DNA from: an uncultured Chelatococcus sp.
Lineage (GTDB): Bacteria > Pseudomonadota > Alphaproteobacteria > Rhizobiales > Beijerinckiaceae
NCBI GenBank assembly: GCA_937863995.1
Contig: CALMIK010000082.1
Span: forward strand, 1 to 59,144
Reading direction: 5' to 3'
Length of the DNA stretch: 59,144 nt
Below are positions 32,031-40,659 of the stretch, in pieces. Positions within the stretch are counted from its first letter, which is position 1, and the number at the start of each line of letters is the position of its first letter. A model generated the notes under the pieces. The model worked only from the letters and a program-made list of their open reading frames with translations. It was not told the origin of the DNA and did not search any database. The position numbers and the translations under genes are program-made.

Positions 32031-35000
32031 ATGATTCGCATGTCCCGAGGTTCGGACACCACCGGTCAGCGGCTTTGGAGCGACCCCGCGCTCGCGGAAC
32101 TCGTCGAGCAGGAAACCGCCGCCGTGCTCTGGTCGCTCGACGGAGAGCGGGTGATCGGCGCATCCGTCGGCACCGCCGGCCTCGCCCCCGCGCTGCGCGC
32201 CGCTGGGGGCGAAAACTTGCGCGGGCGTCTGCGCCGCGTCGCGGCGGCGCTGTCGTCGGGCAGCGGCGTCCGGCTGGAGCGCGTCACTTTGCCGCAGGGG
32301 TATGGCATCACCCGCCTGCTGCTCGAATGTCACCGTGTCGCGACCCAGAACGGCGAATTTTTGCTCACCATCCTGCGCGGTCCCCTGCCGCGTCTGCCGC
32401 GCCTCATCGAGACGTCTGCCGCGCCCCAGCCGCCGGCGTCCGCCGCAGACACCGGTCGCGTTGCGGCGCGCAAGGGCGGCGGAACCGGCATACAGCCCAA
32501 TCCGCTGAGGCGTTTGCTGGAGGTTGCCGACGGGCGGGCGACGGTGCGCTTCATATGGGAGAGCGATGCGCAGGGGCGGCTCACGCGTGTGTCCGGGGAA
32601 CTGGCGGCGCTCGTTGGCGACGACGCTGGCCGCGTCGAGGGCCGCGCGTGGCAGGCGCTGATCGAGGCCGGGATCGTGGAGGACTACGGCGGCACCGTCG
32701 TTTCGGCCCTTGCCAGGCAGGCGACGTGGAGCGGCAAGGAAGTGCTGTGGCGCATCGGCGGCGAGGCGTTGGCGCGGCTGCCGGTCGAGCTGGCGGGCAT
32801 TCCCGTTCATGACGGCGAGCGCCGCTTTCGGGGCTATCGCGGATTTGGCCTCGCCCGCGTCTCGCGGCTTGCCGAGGCGGCGCGGGAAAGCGGGGCGGCC
32901 GCGCCAGAGCCGTCGCTGCAAGAAGGGCCGTCGCTGCCGGTGCATGGCGCGGCGCGCGAGGCGCATCATCATCATGGCGATATGTCGCGTCCCGGCCTTT
33001 CGGAAAACGAGCGGCAGGCTTTTCGCGATATCGCCAAGGCGCTGGGGGGCAACCGGCTCGCCGCCGTGGAGGCGGAAGGCCGGGACGCGGCGCCTGCTCG
33101 CCCCGCCCCGCCCGAGAACAGCCCTGTCCCGGGCGGCGCCCGTCGCTTGCGGCTGGTCACCGGCAGTGCCGAAAGTGCGGAAACGGACCAACCGCCGCGC
33201 GGCAACGCGCCGCCGGAAAACGTGCACGCGCCGTTGCTTGACGACGTTCCCGCCGTCGCTCCCGCGCCCATGCATCCGTTCGCCACGCTGCGGGAGGAAG
33301 CCAGCCGCGCCGATGCGCGGCCAGCGGGGGAGGATGCCTCGCCGATAGAGGCGCAGGACGATCTTGCCGAGTGGCCGCCACGCTTGGACGATCTCGCGCT
33401 CGACGATTTGGCTCGCGACGATTCAGCCCTCGACGACTTTCCGCCTGAAGACGCGACACCTGAAAAGAGTGAGCCGGCAGGCGATGAACATGTGACTCCG
33501 GCCCTGCCGGCGGCGTCCGCGTTTCATGGCGTGGGCGCTGATGTCACGGACTCGGTCGCGCTCATCGCCAACCGGCTGCCGGTCGGCATGCTGGTGAGCC
33601 GTGACGGCGAGGTGTTGTTCGTCAACCGCGCGCTGCTCGACCTTCTGGGTTACGAAGACGTTGCGGCGTTCCGGCGCGCGGGCGGGTTGCGATCGCTGTT
33701 CATGAGCGCGCCCGGCGGCGGCGAGGCTCCGCTGGCGCTGCGCACGGCCCATGGCGCGCCGCTGTCGGTGGATGCGCGCATGGCGACCATCCCCTGGCGC
33801 GGCGATCTCGCGGGGCACGACAGGCCCGCGACGCTGATGTCGTTCCGCCGCGCCATCGAGCCGCGCACGGAAGCGCATTTGCGGGCGCTGGAGCGCGAGT
33901 TGCGCCATCAGGAGGCGCGCGTGCGCGCGCTCGACACTATTCTCGACACCGCCACCGACGGTGTGGTCACGCTCGACGGCCTCGGCCGGCTGCTGTCGAT
34001 GAACCGCTCCGCCGAGGCGCTGTTCGGCTGTGAGGAAACGGATGTCGTCGGCGGCTCGTTCTGGCATATGCTGTCGCCGGGCAGCCGTTCCGTCGCCACC
34101 GCCTATTTCGAGGGCATGCGCGCGGGCGGGCTCGCCAGTGTGCTCAACGACGGTGTGGCGGTGCGGGCGCGCGCGCCGGCTGGCGAGCCGGGCGCGCCGG
34201 GCGAGATTCCGCTGACGATGATCATGGGCCGCCTCGCGCCCGATCCCGGCGACGACACGCCCGGCATCGGTCGTTTGCCTGCCGGGCGGGCGCAGCGGTT
34301 CTTCGCCATTCTGCGCGATGTCAGCAACGCGTCGGCCGGCGCGCCGGCGCAGGCTGGCGGCACGCTCCAGGCCCGGCGCGAACCGGGCGATCAGGCGCAG
34401 TTCCTGGCGCGCGTCAGCCACGAGATCCGCACGCCGCTCAACGCCATCATCGGCTTCACCGAGATCATGCTGGAGGAGCGCCTCGGCCCTATAGGCACGG
34501 AACGCTACCGCGAGTACCTGCGCGATATCCATGCCTCGGGCGGGCAGATCATCAGCCTCGTCAACGATCTGCTCGACCTCGCCCGCATCGAGGAAGGCAG
34601 GCTGGAACTGGCGCCCGCCGACGTGTCGCTGAACGATGTGGTATCTGGCTGCGTCGGGTTGATGACGCCCCAGGCCGAGCGCCAGCGTGTGGTGCTGCGC
34701 ACCAGCCTGCCGCCGGGCCTCGCCAGCGTCAGCGTCGACGAGCGGGCGTTGCAGCAGATCGTACTCAATCTTCTGTCGAACGCCGTGAAGTTCACGGATG
34801 CCGGCGGACAGGTGATCGTGTCCACGGCGCAGGGTGAGGGCGGCGGCGCGACGTTGCGCATCCGCGATACCGGCATCGGCATGACGCGTGCGCAGGTGAC
34901 AGCCGCTCTGACGCCGTTCGCGCAGCTCACCACGACGCATCTCGGCCGCCCGGACGGCGCGGGCCTCGGTCTGCCGCTGACGCGCGCGCTGGTGGAGGCG

Positions 35001-35120
35001 AGCGGCGGGCGTTTCGCCATCACGAGCGCGCCCATGGAAGGCACGCTGGTGGAAATCGCCCTGCCGCCTGCGGCTGCGTCCGGCCGGGTTCAGGAGAAGG
35101 TCAGGCCCTCGTCCCAGTAG
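32031..35120 (+). CDS. pdhS: PAS-domain sensor histidine kinase, PdhS-like
   Basis: A 1029-residue kinase without membrane spans. The N-terminal 500 residues are divergent sensor sequence with a Pro/Asp-rich linker (about 290-490). PAS domains follow at about 505-630 (RLPVGMLVSRDGEVLFVNRA) and 640-760 (DGVVTLDGLGRLLSMNRSAE). The dimerisation box has His797 in FLARVSHEIRTPLNAIIGFT, and the ATPase domain has LNLLSNAVKFTD, DTGIGM and GAGLGLPL. Length and layout fit Brucella PdhS, a polar kinase that controls DivK and cell-cycle asymmetry. Other PleC/DivJ-family kinases are possible. Its end overlaps the convergent LysR gene by 31 bp. Confidence 0.8.
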   Translation: MIRMSRGSDTTGQRLWSDPALAELVEQETAAVLWSLDGERVIGASVGTAGLAPALRAAGGENLRGRLRRVAAALSSGSGVRLERVTLPQGYGITRLLLECHRVATQNGEFLLTILRGPLPRLPRLIETSAAPQPPASAADTGRVAARKGGGTGIQPNPLRRLLEVADGRATVRFIWESDAQGRLTRVSGELAALVGDDAGRVEGRAWQALIEAGIVEDYGGTVVSALARQATWSGKEVLWRIGGEALARLPVELAGIPVHDGERRFRGYRGFGLARVSRLAEAARESGAAAPEPSLQEGPSLPVHGAAREAHHHHGDMSRPGLSENERQAFRDIAKALGGNRLAAVEAEGRDAAPARPAPPENSPVPGGARRLRLVTGSAESAETDQPPRGNAPPENVHAPLLDDVPAVAPAPMHPFATLREEASRADARPAGEDASPIEAQDDLAEWPPRLDDLALDDLARDDSALDDFPPEDATPEKSEPAGDEHVTPALPAASAFHGVGADVTDSVALIANRLPVGMLVSRDGEVLFVNRALLDLLGYEDVAAFRRAGGLRSLFMSAPGGGEAPLALRTAHGAPLSVDARMATIPWRGDLAGHDRPATLMSFRRAIEPRTEAHLRALERELRHQEARVRALDTILDTATDGVVTLDGLGRLLSMNRSAEALFGCEETDVVGGSFWHMLSPGSRSVATAYFEGMRAGGLASVLNDGVAVRARAPAGEPGAPGEIPLTMIMGRLAPDPGDDTPGIGRLPAGRAQRFFAILRDVSNASAGAPAQAGGTLQARREPGDQAQFLARVSHEIRTPLNAIIGFTEIMLEERLGPIGTERYREYLRDIHASGGQIISLVNDLLDLARIEEGRLELAPADVSLNDVVSGCVGLMTPQAERQRVVLRTSLPPGLASVSVDERALQQIVLNLLSNAVKFTDAGGQVIVSTAQGEGGGATLRIRDTGIGMTRAQVTAALTPFAQLTTTHLGRPDGAGLGLPLTRALVEASGGRFAITSAPMEGTLVEIALPPAAASGRVQEKVRPSSQ

Positions 35121-36001
35121 GGCACGGGGCCGAAAATGGCGGCGATGTGGTCGACGAAGGCGCGCACCTTCTGCTCCATCTGCCGCCGGCTGGGATAGAC
35201 CGCATAGACCGCCACGCGGCGCGAGGCGCCGAGGCCCGGCAGCACCGCCCGCAACTGGCCCGAGCGCAACTCCGGCCCCACATCCCATGTGGAGCGCAGG
35301 GCGATGCCCATGCCCGCGATGACGGCCTCGCGCACGACCTCGCTCGAATTGGTGCGCAGCGCCGCGTTGATGCGCACGATGTGCTGCTGCCCTTCCGGCC
35401 CCTCCAGCCGCCAGTGATCCGTGTTGTGGGCGATCAGCACATGCTGCGGCAGGTCGTCGACATGAGCCGGCGTTCCCGCCCGCTCCAGATAGGCGGGCGA
35501 GGCGACGAGCAGCCGGTGGTTGGGCGCGAGCCGGCGGGCCACGAGGCTCGAATCCGCCAGATCCGCGATCCGCACCGCGACGTCGAAGCCTTGGCCCACG
35601 ACATCGATGAACTCGTCGGACAGGTTGAGATCGACGGTGAGATCGGGGTAGCGCTCCAGAAACGGCAGCAGGCGCGGCGCGATGTGCATCCGCCCGAAGG
35701 AAGTCGGCGCCGAGACCTTGAGCACGCCCCGCACCACGGCGCTGCCGCGCGCCACCCACTCTTCCGCTTCCTCGACGCTGGCGAGGATGGCGATCGCGCG
35801 CTCATAGAGGCCCTGACCGGCTTCGGTCAGGGTTATCTGGCGTGTGGTGCGCTGCAGCAGGCGCACGCCGAGCCGCTCCTCCAGCCGCCGGATGCGCCGG
35901 GATATGACGGCGGCCGACAGCCCCATCTCCCGCCCGGCCGCCGACATGCTGCGGGCGCTCACCACCTGCGCGAAAATATCGAGATCGCCCATCCTGTCCA
36001 T
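35090..36001 (-). CDS. LysR-family transcriptional regulator
   Basis: A 303-residue regulator. The HTH is at residues 5-65 (FAQVVSARSMSAAGREMGLS, AAVISRRIRRLEERLGVRLL), followed by QRTTRQITLTEAGQGLYERA and an effector-binding domain from about residue 95. It resembles the LysR group of quinone- or aromatics-responsive regulators (DLNLSDEFIDVVGQGFDVAV). An in-frame ATG at 35992 is an alternative start. No divergent target gene is obvious. Confidence 0.88.
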   Translation of the reverse strand: MDRMGDLDIFAQVVSARSMSAAGREMGLSAAVISRRIRRLEERLGVRLLQRTTRQITLTEAGQGLYERAIAILASVEEAEEWVARGSAVVRGVLKVSAPTSFGRMHIAPRLLPFLERYPDLTVDLNLSDEFIDVVGQGFDVAVRIADLADSSLVARRLAPNHRLLVASPAYLERAGTPAHVDDLPQHVLIAHNTDHWRLEGPEGQQHIVRINAALRTNSSEVVREAVIAGMGIALRSTWDVGPELRSGQLRAVLPGLGASRRVAVYAVYPSRRQMEQKVRAFVDHIAAIFGPVPYWDEGLTFS

Positions 36002-36219
36002 GGGCGGCACTATGGTGGATTGCCGGCGTGCCGGCAACGGCGCGTTGTGTGGCGCGATGCTGCGGGAGAGCACAGTCGAGCGAGAGCGCCGCAACCCTAA
36101 ACCTGCCATATTCTCGCGCAATGTATCCGGCAGCGTCGGCGACGGGGCGCTTTTACTTTATGTCATTAATAAAAAACGCGATGCGGCATGTTTTCATACT
36201 TTGATCGATTGGGGGAAAA

Positions 36220-36705
36220 ATGAGCATTTCCGGTGACGGCTTCCATGAGCGGATGCAGGCTTTGTCCGATATTGTCGGCGGCATGGCGACGGTTTCCCGC
36301 GAATATGATGCAGACATCCGACGCTACTGCACCGGCGGCTCCGCGACCTGGCAACACGTATCCCTGTTCATGATGGCTTCCGGCCATGCCGAGGCCATAC
36401 GCCTTGCCGCGCAGACGATTGACGGAATAGCGGCACACGAGCGCGCGGTATCGTTGCTGGAGGTTGAGAGCGATCCCGCCTCGGCGTATGCCAGCGTGCT
36501 GCGGATGGCGCAGCAAGCAGGCAAGATGAACCTTGCGCTCGCGCAGTTCCGGAATACGGTCATCGGCGGCGAACAGACATCCGAATCCGTGCGGCTGGCC
36601 GAGGCCGCCAACGGTATTTTCGAGCAGGCCTATAACGATCACGTCGCGCGCCAATGCGAGGAAGAGCCATCTTCCGACGGCGGCGATCAGGGAAGTCCTG
36701 CCTGA
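36220..36705 (+). CDS. Hypothetical helical protein
   Basis: A 161-residue soluble helical protein (MQALSDIVGGMATVSREYDA, EAIRLAAQTIDGIAAHERAV, ASVLRMAQQAGKMNLALAQF). A strong ribosome binding site (GGGGG then AAAA) precedes the ATG, which supports it as real. It is convergent with tadA. No family recognised; the repeated Met/Ala helices recall phasin-like or small coiled-coil proteins. Confidence 0.6.
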   Translation: MSISGDGFHERMQALSDIVGGMATVSREYDADIRRYCTGGSATWQHVSLFMMASGHAEAIRLAAQTIDGIAAHERAVSLLEVESDPASAYASVLRMAQQAGKMNLALAQFRNTVIGGEQTSESVRLAEAANGIFEQAYNDHVARQCEEEPSSDGGDQGSPA

Positions 36706-36718
36706 ACCCGCACCCGTT

Positions 36719-37183
36719 TCAACGCCGGTTCTGAAAGAACGTCCGTAGCATCGCCGCCGCTTCGTCCGCCCGCAGGCCGCCGTACACTTCCGGCGCATGA
36801 TGGCAGGTCGGCGAGGCGAACAGGCGCACGCCGTTGTCGACCGCGCCGCCCTTCGGGTCTTCCGCGCCGTAATAGAGCCGGCGGATGCGTGAGAAGGAAA
36901 TCGCCGCCGCGCACAGCGGGCAGGGCTCCAGCGTCACGTAGAGATCGCAGCCGGGCAGGCGCTCGCTTTCCAGTTGCCGGCAGGCGGCGCGGATGGCGAG
37001 TACTTCGGCGTGGGCCGTCGGATCGTTGTCGCGGCGCGTGCGGTTATGCGCGCGGGCGATGACGACGCCGTCGCGCACCACGACCGCTCCCACCGGCACT
37101 TCGCCGGCGATTGCGGCCAGCCGCGCCTCATCGAAGGCGGCCGACATGGGGTCGAGGCGCGAGGGGGGCGATTGCGGTGACAT
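36719..37183 (-). CDS. tadA: tRNA adenosine(34) deaminase TadA
   Basis: About 154 residues. The zinc-binding and catalytic motifs of the cytidine/adenosine deaminase fold are complete: HAEVLAIRAAC (His and catalytic Glu) and LEPCPLCAAAISFSRI (two Cys). The context is TadA-like (GAEDPKGGAVDNGVRLF). It makes inosine at position 34 of tRNA-Arg. ATGs at 37207 and 37147 are alternative starts. It is divergent from rluB, as in many Hyphomicrobiales. Confidence 0.88.
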   Translation of the reverse strand: MSPQSPPSRLDPMSAAFDEARLAAIAGEVPVGAVVVRDGVVIARAHNRTRRDNDPTAHAEVLAIRAACRQLESERLPGCDLYVTLEPCPLCAAAISFSRIRRLYYGAEDPKGGAVDNGVRLFASPTCHHAPEVYGGLRADEAAAMLRTFFQNRR

Positions 37184-37286
37184 TGTGATGCAACAGGTCT
37201 CGAGCATGAAATAAAAGCGCGCGTGCGTGCGGATATTATGCTTGGATGCCCTCGCGTCAATGCGTCCACTCTGGTATGAGCAGCCA

Positions 37287-40061
37287 ATGACCGACAAATC
37301 GAAGAACGAGCGACGCCCCGCTCGGCGGCCCGGCGGCGATGCTGCGCGGACGTCCAAAGGCGCTACGAAATTCGCCGGACCCGGCAAGTTCTCCGGTCGC
37401 TCGTTCGCGGGCGGCGGCGATTCCGCGGACAAGGGCTCCGGCGGCAAGGCCTTGGGCAGCAAGGGTTTGGGTAGCAAGAATTTTGGCGGCAAGGGCGGCG
37501 GCCGCAGGTTCGGCGACGAAAGCCCGGAAGGCGGCAAATCTTATGCCGGCAAGTCTTTTTCCGGCAAGTCTTTCTCTGGCAAGCCTTATGCCGATAAGCC
37601 TTATGCGGGCAAGTCCTATGGGGGCAAGTCATCCTCGGGCGGCAAATCCGCCGGCGACAGGCCTTCCTATGGCAAGCCGCGTCCGGGGCGTTTCGCCGAT
37701 GAGCGCGCCACCAGCACCGGCGCCCGCTTCGGCGGTCCGCGTCCCGGTCCGCGCCCCGACCGGGCGGAGCGCCCTGCTCGCCAGGAGACGCGCCAAGAGA
37801 TAAGTCATGAGACGCGCCGCGACGAGGCTGCGGTCGAGGCCGTTCGCCCCGACGCGCCCGAGCGCATCGCCAAGGCGATGTCGCGTGCCGGCGTCGCCTC
37901 GCGCCGCGATGCCGAGCTCATGATCGGCGAGGGTCGCGTGGCCGTGAACGGCACGGTGATCGACACCCCAGTCACCCTCGTGACATCGAAGGACCGCGTT
38001 GAGATCGACGGCGCGCCGATGCCGTCGCGCGACCGCACGCGGTTGTGGCTCTATCACAAGCCGCGCGGCCTCGTGACCACCGCCCGCGATCCCGAAGGCC
38101 GGCCGACCGTGTTCGAGGCCCTGCCGGAGGAACTGCCGCGCGTGGTGGCCGTCGGGCGGCTGGACATCAACACCGAAGGCCTGCTGCTGCTGACCAACGA
38201 CGGCGGCCTGTCGCGCGTGCTGGCGCATCCCGAAACGGGCTGGCTGCGGCGCTACCGCGTGCGCGCCTATGGCGACATCGATCAGGCGCAGCTCGACGCG
38301 CTGTCCAAGGGCATCACCATCGACGAGATGCACTACGGCCCCGTGGAAGCCGCGATCCAGCGCCGCCAGGGCGACAACGTCTGGCTGACGCTCGGTCTGC
38401 GCGAGGGCAAGAACCGCGAGGTGAAGCGCATTCTCGAGCACCTCGGCCTGCAGGTTAACCGGCTCATTCGCGTGTCGTTCGGCCCGTTCCAGCTTGGCGA
38501 TCTGCCGGAGGGCGAGGTGGACGAGGTGCGCACGCGCATCCTCAAGGACCAGCTCGGCGAAAAGCTCGCGGCCGAGGCCGGGGCCGATTTCGATTCCGGC
38601 TCGTTCGAGCCCAGCGTGCAGCAGGCGCCCAAGGCGGATCGCCCGGCGGCGGTGGCGCGCGAGGGCCGCTATCGCAGCAAGGAAGACTTCCTCGCCCGTG
38701 CGCCGCGCGCCCAGCATACGGCTTCCGCGCCCTACAAGCGCGGCGCTTTCGAGGAGCGCTCCCGTGCGCGCGCCGTGTGGCGCGACGACGACACCGAGGG
38801 CGGCCGCGCCAAGGGCACCCGCATTCCCCGTCGTGGCGCCGATCCGCACGCGGCGCGCGAACTTAGCGCCGAGCGCGTGCACGAGCGCGCCGGAGCCATC
38901 ACCGACCCCGATGGCCGCAAGGTGAAGGTGGAGCGCATCGTCGCGCCCGAGCGTCCCGTCGAGCGTAAGTACCGCGACCGCCCCGACGCGCCGCGCCCCT
39001 CCCGTGGCGAGCGGGGTGACCGGTTCGAACAGCGCGGCGAGCGTCCCGCGCGCCGTTTTGACGATCGCTCGGATCGTCCTGCGCGTCCCGAGGGCCGCGA
39101 GCGCTTCGGGGATCGCCCGAACCGTTTCTCCGACCGTGGCGATGGTGCTTCGCAGCCGCGCGGCGATCGTCCCGCGCGCCGTTTTGACGAGCGTTCGGAT
39201 CGTCCCGCGCGTCCCGAGGGCCGGGAGCGCTTCGGGGATCGCCCGAACCGTTTCTCCGACCGTGGCGATGGTGCTTCGCAGCCGCGCGGCAATCGTCCCG
39301 CGCGCCGTTTTGACGAGCGTTCGGATCGCCCCGCGCGTCCCGAAGGCCGCGAGCGCTTCGGGGATCGCCCGAACCGTTTTGCCGACCGTGGCGATGGTGC
39401 CTCGCAGCCGCGTGGCGATCGTCCCGCGCGCCGTTTTGACGAGCGTTCGGATCGCCCCGCGCGTCCCGAGGGCCGCGAGCGCTTCGGGGATCGCCCGAAC
39501 CGTTTTGCCGACCGTGGCGATGGTGCCTCGCAGCCGCGTGGCGATCGTCCCGCGCGCCGTTTTGACGAGCGTTCGGATCGTCCCGCACGTCCCGAAGGCC
39601 GGGAGCGCTTCGGGGATCGCCCGAACCGTTTTGCCGACCGTGGCGATGGTGCCTCGCAGCCGCGTGGCGACCGTCCCGCGCGCCGTTTTGACGAGCGTTC
39701 GGATCGCCCCGCACTTCCTGAGGGCCGCGAGCGCTTCGGGGATCGCCCCAACCGCTTCGGCGAGGGCGCGGGCGGGCGCAAGCCTGCGGGAGACCGTTCT
39801 TTCGACAAGCGCGGGTTCGGCAAGCCCTCCGGCGATCGTCCTGCGGGCAAGCGTTTCGACGGCGGCCGGCCTTCGGCGGATCGCCCCTCCGGCAACAGGC
39901 CCGCAGGCGGCAGACCCTCCGGTAGCGGCAGACCCTCCGGTAGCGGCAGACCCTCCGGTGGTGGCAGACCTGGCGGCAAGCCCTTTGGCGACAGGCCGTC
40001 CGGCGGGCCGCGCCCCGGCGGTTCCGGCGGCCGTCCGTCGCGGCCGCCGCGCAAGTTCTGA
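37287..40061 (+). CDS. rluB: 23S rRNA pseudouridine synthase (RluB/RsuA family) with long repeat extensions
   Basis: A 924-residue protein, far longer than the usual 250-300. Residues 1-185 are Gly/Lys/Ser-rich with GKSF/GKPY repeats. An S4 RNA-binding domain (about 192-250, AKAMSRAGVASRRDAELMIG) and the synthase domain follow, with catalytic Asp293 in VGRLDINTEGLLLLTNDGG and KNREVKRILEHLGLQVNRLI. From about 430 the tail is Arg/Asp-rich, including a 42-residue unit repeated six times (585-825), then Gly/Pro/Arg-rich to the end. The enzyme modifies 23S rRNA; the tails probably bind RNA or ribosomes. An in-frame start at 37227 is less likely. Confidence 0.9.
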   Translation: MTDKSKNERRPARRPGGDAARTSKGATKFAGPGKFSGRSFAGGGDSADKGSGGKALGSKGLGSKNFGGKGGGRRFGDESPEGGKSYAGKSFSGKSFSGKPYADKPYAGKSYGGKSSSGGKSAGDRPSYGKPRPGRFADERATSTGARFGGPRPGPRPDRAERPARQETRQEISHETRRDEAAVEAVRPDAPERIAKAMSRAGVASRRDAELMIGEGRVAVNGTVIDTPVTLVTSKDRVEIDGAPMPSRDRTRLWLYHKPRGLVTTARDPEGRPTVFEALPEELPRVVAVGRLDINTEGLLLLTNDGGLSRVLAHPETGWLRRYRVRAYGDIDQAQLDALSKGITIDEMHYGPVEAAIQRRQGDNVWLTLGLREGKNREVKRILEHLGLQVNRLIRVSFGPFQLGDLPEGEVDEVRTRILKDQLGEKLAAEAGADFDSGSFEPSVQQAPKADRPAAVAREGRYRSKEDFLARAPRAQHTASAPYKRGAFEERSRARAVWRDDDTEGGRAKGTRIPRRGADPHAARELSAERVHERAGAITDPDGRKVKVERIVAPERPVERKYRDRPDAPRPSRGERGDRFEQRGERPARRFDDRSDRPARPEGRERFGDRPNRFSDRGDGASQPRGDRPARRFDERSDRPARPEGRERFGDRPNRFSDRGDGASQPRGNRPARRFDERSDRPARPEGRERFGDRPNRFADRGDGASQPRGDRPARRFDERSDRPARPEGRERFGDRPNRFADRGDGASQPRGDRPARRFDERSDRPARPEGRERFGDRPNRFADRGDGASQPRGDRPARRFDERSDRPALPEGRERFGDRPNRFGEGAGGRKPAGDRSFDKRGFGKPSGDRPAGKRFDGGRPSADRPSGNRPAGGRPSGSGRPSGSGRPSGGGRPGGKPFGDRPSGGPRPGGSGGRPSRPPRKF
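39042..39760 (+). repeat. 126-bp tandem repeat within rluB
   Basis: Five full units of exactly 126 bp and a partial sixth start at 39042, 39168, 39294, 39420, 39546 and 39672. Each codes for 42 residues containing DRPARPEGRERFGDRPNRF and RGDGASQPRG. Units differ only at scattered, mostly silent positions, so the array is recent or kept uniform by recombination. Confidence 0.92.
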
Positions 40062-40073
40062 TCGGGTCCGCGC

Positions 40074-40637
40074 GTGCGTATCGTCGCCGGTCGATTTAAA
40101 GGCCACGCGCTGGCCGCGCCGAAATCGGACGCCATCCGTCCGACGTCGGATCGCCTGCGCGAGACCATCTTCAACGTCCTCGCGCATGCCTATGACGATC
40201 CGGTCGGTGGCGCACGGGTGCTCGATCTTTTCGCGGGCACCGGCGCGCTGGCGCTGGAGGCGCTGTCGCGCGGCGCGGCCTTCGCGCTGCTTGTCGACGA
40301 GGGCGCCGAAGCGCGCGGCGTCATCCGAACCAACACCGATGCGCTGGGCGTCGGCGGCCTCACCCGCATCTACCGGCGCGACGCCACGCGGCTCGGCCCG
40401 GCCAAGCCGCTGGAGCCGTTCTCGCTGGTGTTCTGCGACCCGCCCTATGGCCGGGGATTGGCGGAAAAGGCGCTGGTGAGCGCGCTCGAAGGCGGCTGGC
40501 TTACGCCCGACGTGTTGGTGCTCGTCGAGGAGGCGGCGGACGCGGGCTTCGACTTCCCGGCGGGCTTCGCCGAGATCGAGCGGCGCGACTACGGCGACAC
40601 GCGGCTGTTCATCGGGCGGGCGGAATCCGCCCGCTGA
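40074..40637 (+). CDS. rsmD: 16S rRNA (guanine966-N2)-methyltransferase RsmD
   Basis: A 187-residue protein with the RsmD pattern: MRIVAGRFKGHALAAPKSDA, IRPTSDRLRETIFNVL, the SAM-binding motif VLDLFAGTGALALEALSRGA and the catalytic DPPYGRG. The start is GTG, 12 bp after rluB, so the two rRNA-modification genes form an operon. It is convergent with mutL. Confidence 0.94.
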   Translation: MRIVAGRFKGHALAAPKSDAIRPTSDRLRETIFNVLAHAYDDPVGGARVLDLFAGTGALALEALSRGAAFALLVDEGAEARGVIRTNTDALGVGGLTRIYRRDATRLGPAKPLEPFSLVFCDPPYGRGLAEKALVSALEGGWLTPDVLVLVEEAADAGFDFPAGFAEIERRDYGDTRLFIGRAESAR

Positions 40638-40659
40638 CAGGCGCTTCTGCCCGGACGCG

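Noticed and set aside
39042..39760. Assembly artefact in the rluB repeat
   Set aside because: Units carry distinct silent differences and keep the frame, so they are probably real, although copy number cannot be verified here.
37629..40187. Long antisense frame across rluB
   Set aside because: It mirrors the rluB tandem repeats as Ala/Thr/Arg repeats, with no domain and no start signal.
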